64,000 nucleotides of DNA from CAVPOO01 sp963707015 (GTDB taxonomy: Bacteria; Pseudomonadota; Gammaproteobacteria; Thiohalobacterales; Thiohalobacteraceae), in contig CAVPOO010000013.1 of the NCBI GenBank assembly GCA_963707015.1, positions 62,001-126,000 on the forward strand, given 5' to 3'. The translations under genes were made by a program, and so were the position numbers. Below the pieces are notes generated by a model. That model was not told the origin of the DNA, searched no databases, and was given only the letters and a program-made list of their open reading frames with translations. Of the stretch, positions 62,794 to 64,000 are shown piece after piece (the first letter of the stretch is position 1; the number at the start of each line of letters is the position of its first letter).

Positions 62794-63915
62794 ATGCAGA
62801 GCCGCGAAGAATTCGCCCAGAGCCGCCGTTGGGTAATCAAGATCGGCAGCGCGTTGTTAACCAATGATGGGCGCGGACTGGCCTCCGATGCGATTGCGCG
62901 GTGGGTCGCCGAGATGGCCGATTTGCGCCGCGCAGGCAGAGAGCTTGTGCTGGTGTCATCCGGTGCGGTTGCCGAGGGGATGTGCCGGTTGGGGTGGCGC
63001 AAACGTCCGCATGCGGTCTACGAATTGCAGGCGGCAGCGGCCGTTGGTCAGATGGGCCTGGTCCAGGCCTACGAGTCGCAGTTTCAAAAGTTCGGACTGC
63101 ATACCGCGCAGATCCTGCTCACCCACGAAGATTTGGCCAACCGCGGTCGCTATCTCAACGCGCGCAGTACGCTGGCCTCGTTGTTAAAGCTGGGCGTCGT
63201 GCCCGTGGTGAACGAGAATGACACGGTTGCTACGGATGAGATCCGTTTCGGGGACAACGATACCCTGGCAGCCCTGGTTGCCAACCTCGTCGAGGCCGAT
63301 TTGCTTGTGATACTGACAGATCAGCACGGATTGTTCGATGCCGACCCGCGAACGAATCCGGAGGCGCGCCTGATTGAAGAGGGCGAAGCAAACGACGCGT
63401 CGCTCGAAGCGGTCGCGGGGGGCAGCAGCGGGCTGGGGCGCGGCGGCATGTTGACCAAGGTCCGTGCCGCGGCACTGGCAGCGCGTTCGGGTGCCGGGAC
63501 CCTGATCGTGCCCGGGCGAGAGCCGTCGGTCTTAAGCCGTATCGCTGATGGTGAAGAGATCGGCACCTTCCTCAGGCCGGCCCGGGAACGTCTGGCGGCA
63601 CGCAAGCAGTGGCTCGCCGGGCGGTTGCAGATGCGAGGGCGTCTGCGGCTCGATTCAGGCGCAGTCAGGGTGCTGCGCCAGTCGGGGAGCAGTCTGTTGC
63701 CCGTGGGTGTCGTCGGCGTGGAGGGCGATTTTGCGCGTGGCGAACTGGTCGTGTGCTGTAGTCCGGAAGGGCAGGAAATTGCGCGCGGGCTTGTGAATTA
63801 CAGCGCCGATGAGGCGCGACGCATCATCGGCTGCCCCAGCGAACGTATTGAGTCAATCCTGGGTTATGTCGATGAACCGGAGCTGATTCATCGGGATAAT
63901 CTGGTGGTGATTTAG
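62794..63915 (+). CDS. proB: glutamate 5-kinase
   Basis: 373 residues with an amino-acid kinase fold: WVIKIGSALLTNDGRGLA (ATP-binding), SSGAVAEGMCRLG, DNDTLAALVANLVEADLLV and GGMLTKVRAAALAARSG. C-terminal PUA domain about 280-365 (LRLDSGAVRVLRQSGSSLLP). Known: first step of proline synthesis, feedback-inhibited by proline. Follows obgE with heptamer array R5 between. It is the second proline-related locus besides putA-putP. The remaining DNA to the right edge has no recognised gene. Confidence 0.97.
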   Translation: MQSREEFAQSRRWVIKIGSALLTNDGRGLASDAIARWVAEMADLRRAGRELVLVSSGAVAEGMCRLGWRKRPHAVYELQAAAAVGQMGLVQAYESQFQKFGLHTAQILLTHEDLANRGRYLNARSTLASLLKLGVVPVVNENDTVATDEIRFGDNDTLAALVANLVEADLLVILTDQHGLFDADPRTNPEARLIEEGEANDASLEAVAGGSSGLGRGGMLTKVRAAALAARSGAGTLIVPGREPSVLSRIADGEEIGTFLRPARERLAARKQWLAGRLQMRGRLRLDSGAVRVLRQSGSSLLPVGVVGVEGDFARGELVVCCSPEGQEIARGLVNYSADEARRIIGCPSERIESILGYVDEPELIHRDNLVVI

Positions 63916-64000
63916 TTCGGAACTCAGAAGGCAGGCGATAGGACTTCGGGTTCAGCTGGCGGCCGTATGCCGGTTTGGGGCTGTCTCTGGCGTGTTTTTG

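Overview
The window is chromosomal DNA, GC-rich (roughly 60 percent by eye), from a gammaproteobacterium. The evidence is fabA/fabB, cyaY, yajQ, hrpA, typA, yhcB, rsd, mazG, a 2-oxoglutarate dehydrogenase operon and the block ispB <-> rplU-rpmA-obgE-proB. PEP-CTERM and VPxPA-CTERM secreted proteins, small c-type cytochromes, a DsrE-family protein and several periplasmic thioredoxins suggest an environmental, possibly sulfur-metabolising lineage near the Chromatiales. No 16S rRNA is present, so the genus cannot be named.

Layout. 1-3.9 kb: partial parA, a MerR-type regulator, two small cytochrome c genes (the first frameshifted), a heptamer-repeat array, a DsrE-like protein and a double-thioredoxin periplasmic protein. 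4-12 kb: hrpA, a PAS-PAS histidine kinase, a fatty acid hydroxylase/sterol desaturase-family protein, a TVP38-rhodanese fusion and the collapsed remnant of a flavin disulfide reductase. 12-16 kb: a 25-bp inverted-repeat element, TlpA, a second MITE-like element, fabB, fabA and cyaY. 16-26 kb: yajQ, a receiver/degenerate GGDEF protein, a secreted hydratase-like protein, a histone-H1-like protein, yihY-tlpA, typA, yjbQ, yhcB and an LPS-kinase-like protein. 26.5-33 kb: a 2-hydroxyacid dehydrogenase coupled to a shrunken chalcone-isomerase-like gene, putA and putP (proline use), and a Nudix hydrolase. 33-42 kb: ykgJ-like, RibD-C, a cysteine-less IscR-like regulator with a rich promoter, a YbaK-HDOD protein, rsd, NnrU-like, mazG, a coiled-coil protein and an orphan ammonium transporter. 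42-46 kb: a complete Mla/MCE-type lipid transport operon. 46-59 kb: three PEP/VPxPA-CTERM proteins with sigma-54-like promoters, an amino-acid permease, a frameshifted GspA/ExeA-type ATPase, sucA-sucB-lpd and a duplicated cysteine-rich secreted protein. 59-64 kb: tRNA-Pro(CGG), ispB and rplU-rpmA-obgE-proB.

Three themes stand out. First, five intergenic arrays of a 7-bp unit (consensus CAGGVGD) are bordered by CAGAATN-type units, some inverted; they look like one dispersed, modular repeat family. Second, three genes (a disulfide reductase, a chalcone-isomerase-like protein and the HDOD part of a YbaK-HDOD protein) keep both ends but have lost their middles, and two more genes are frameshifted. 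Third, the IscR-like regulator lacks all Fe-S ligands yet its own promoter carries a site close to the type-1 IscR operator. No phage, CRISPR array, intact transposase or complete undescribed defence system was found.
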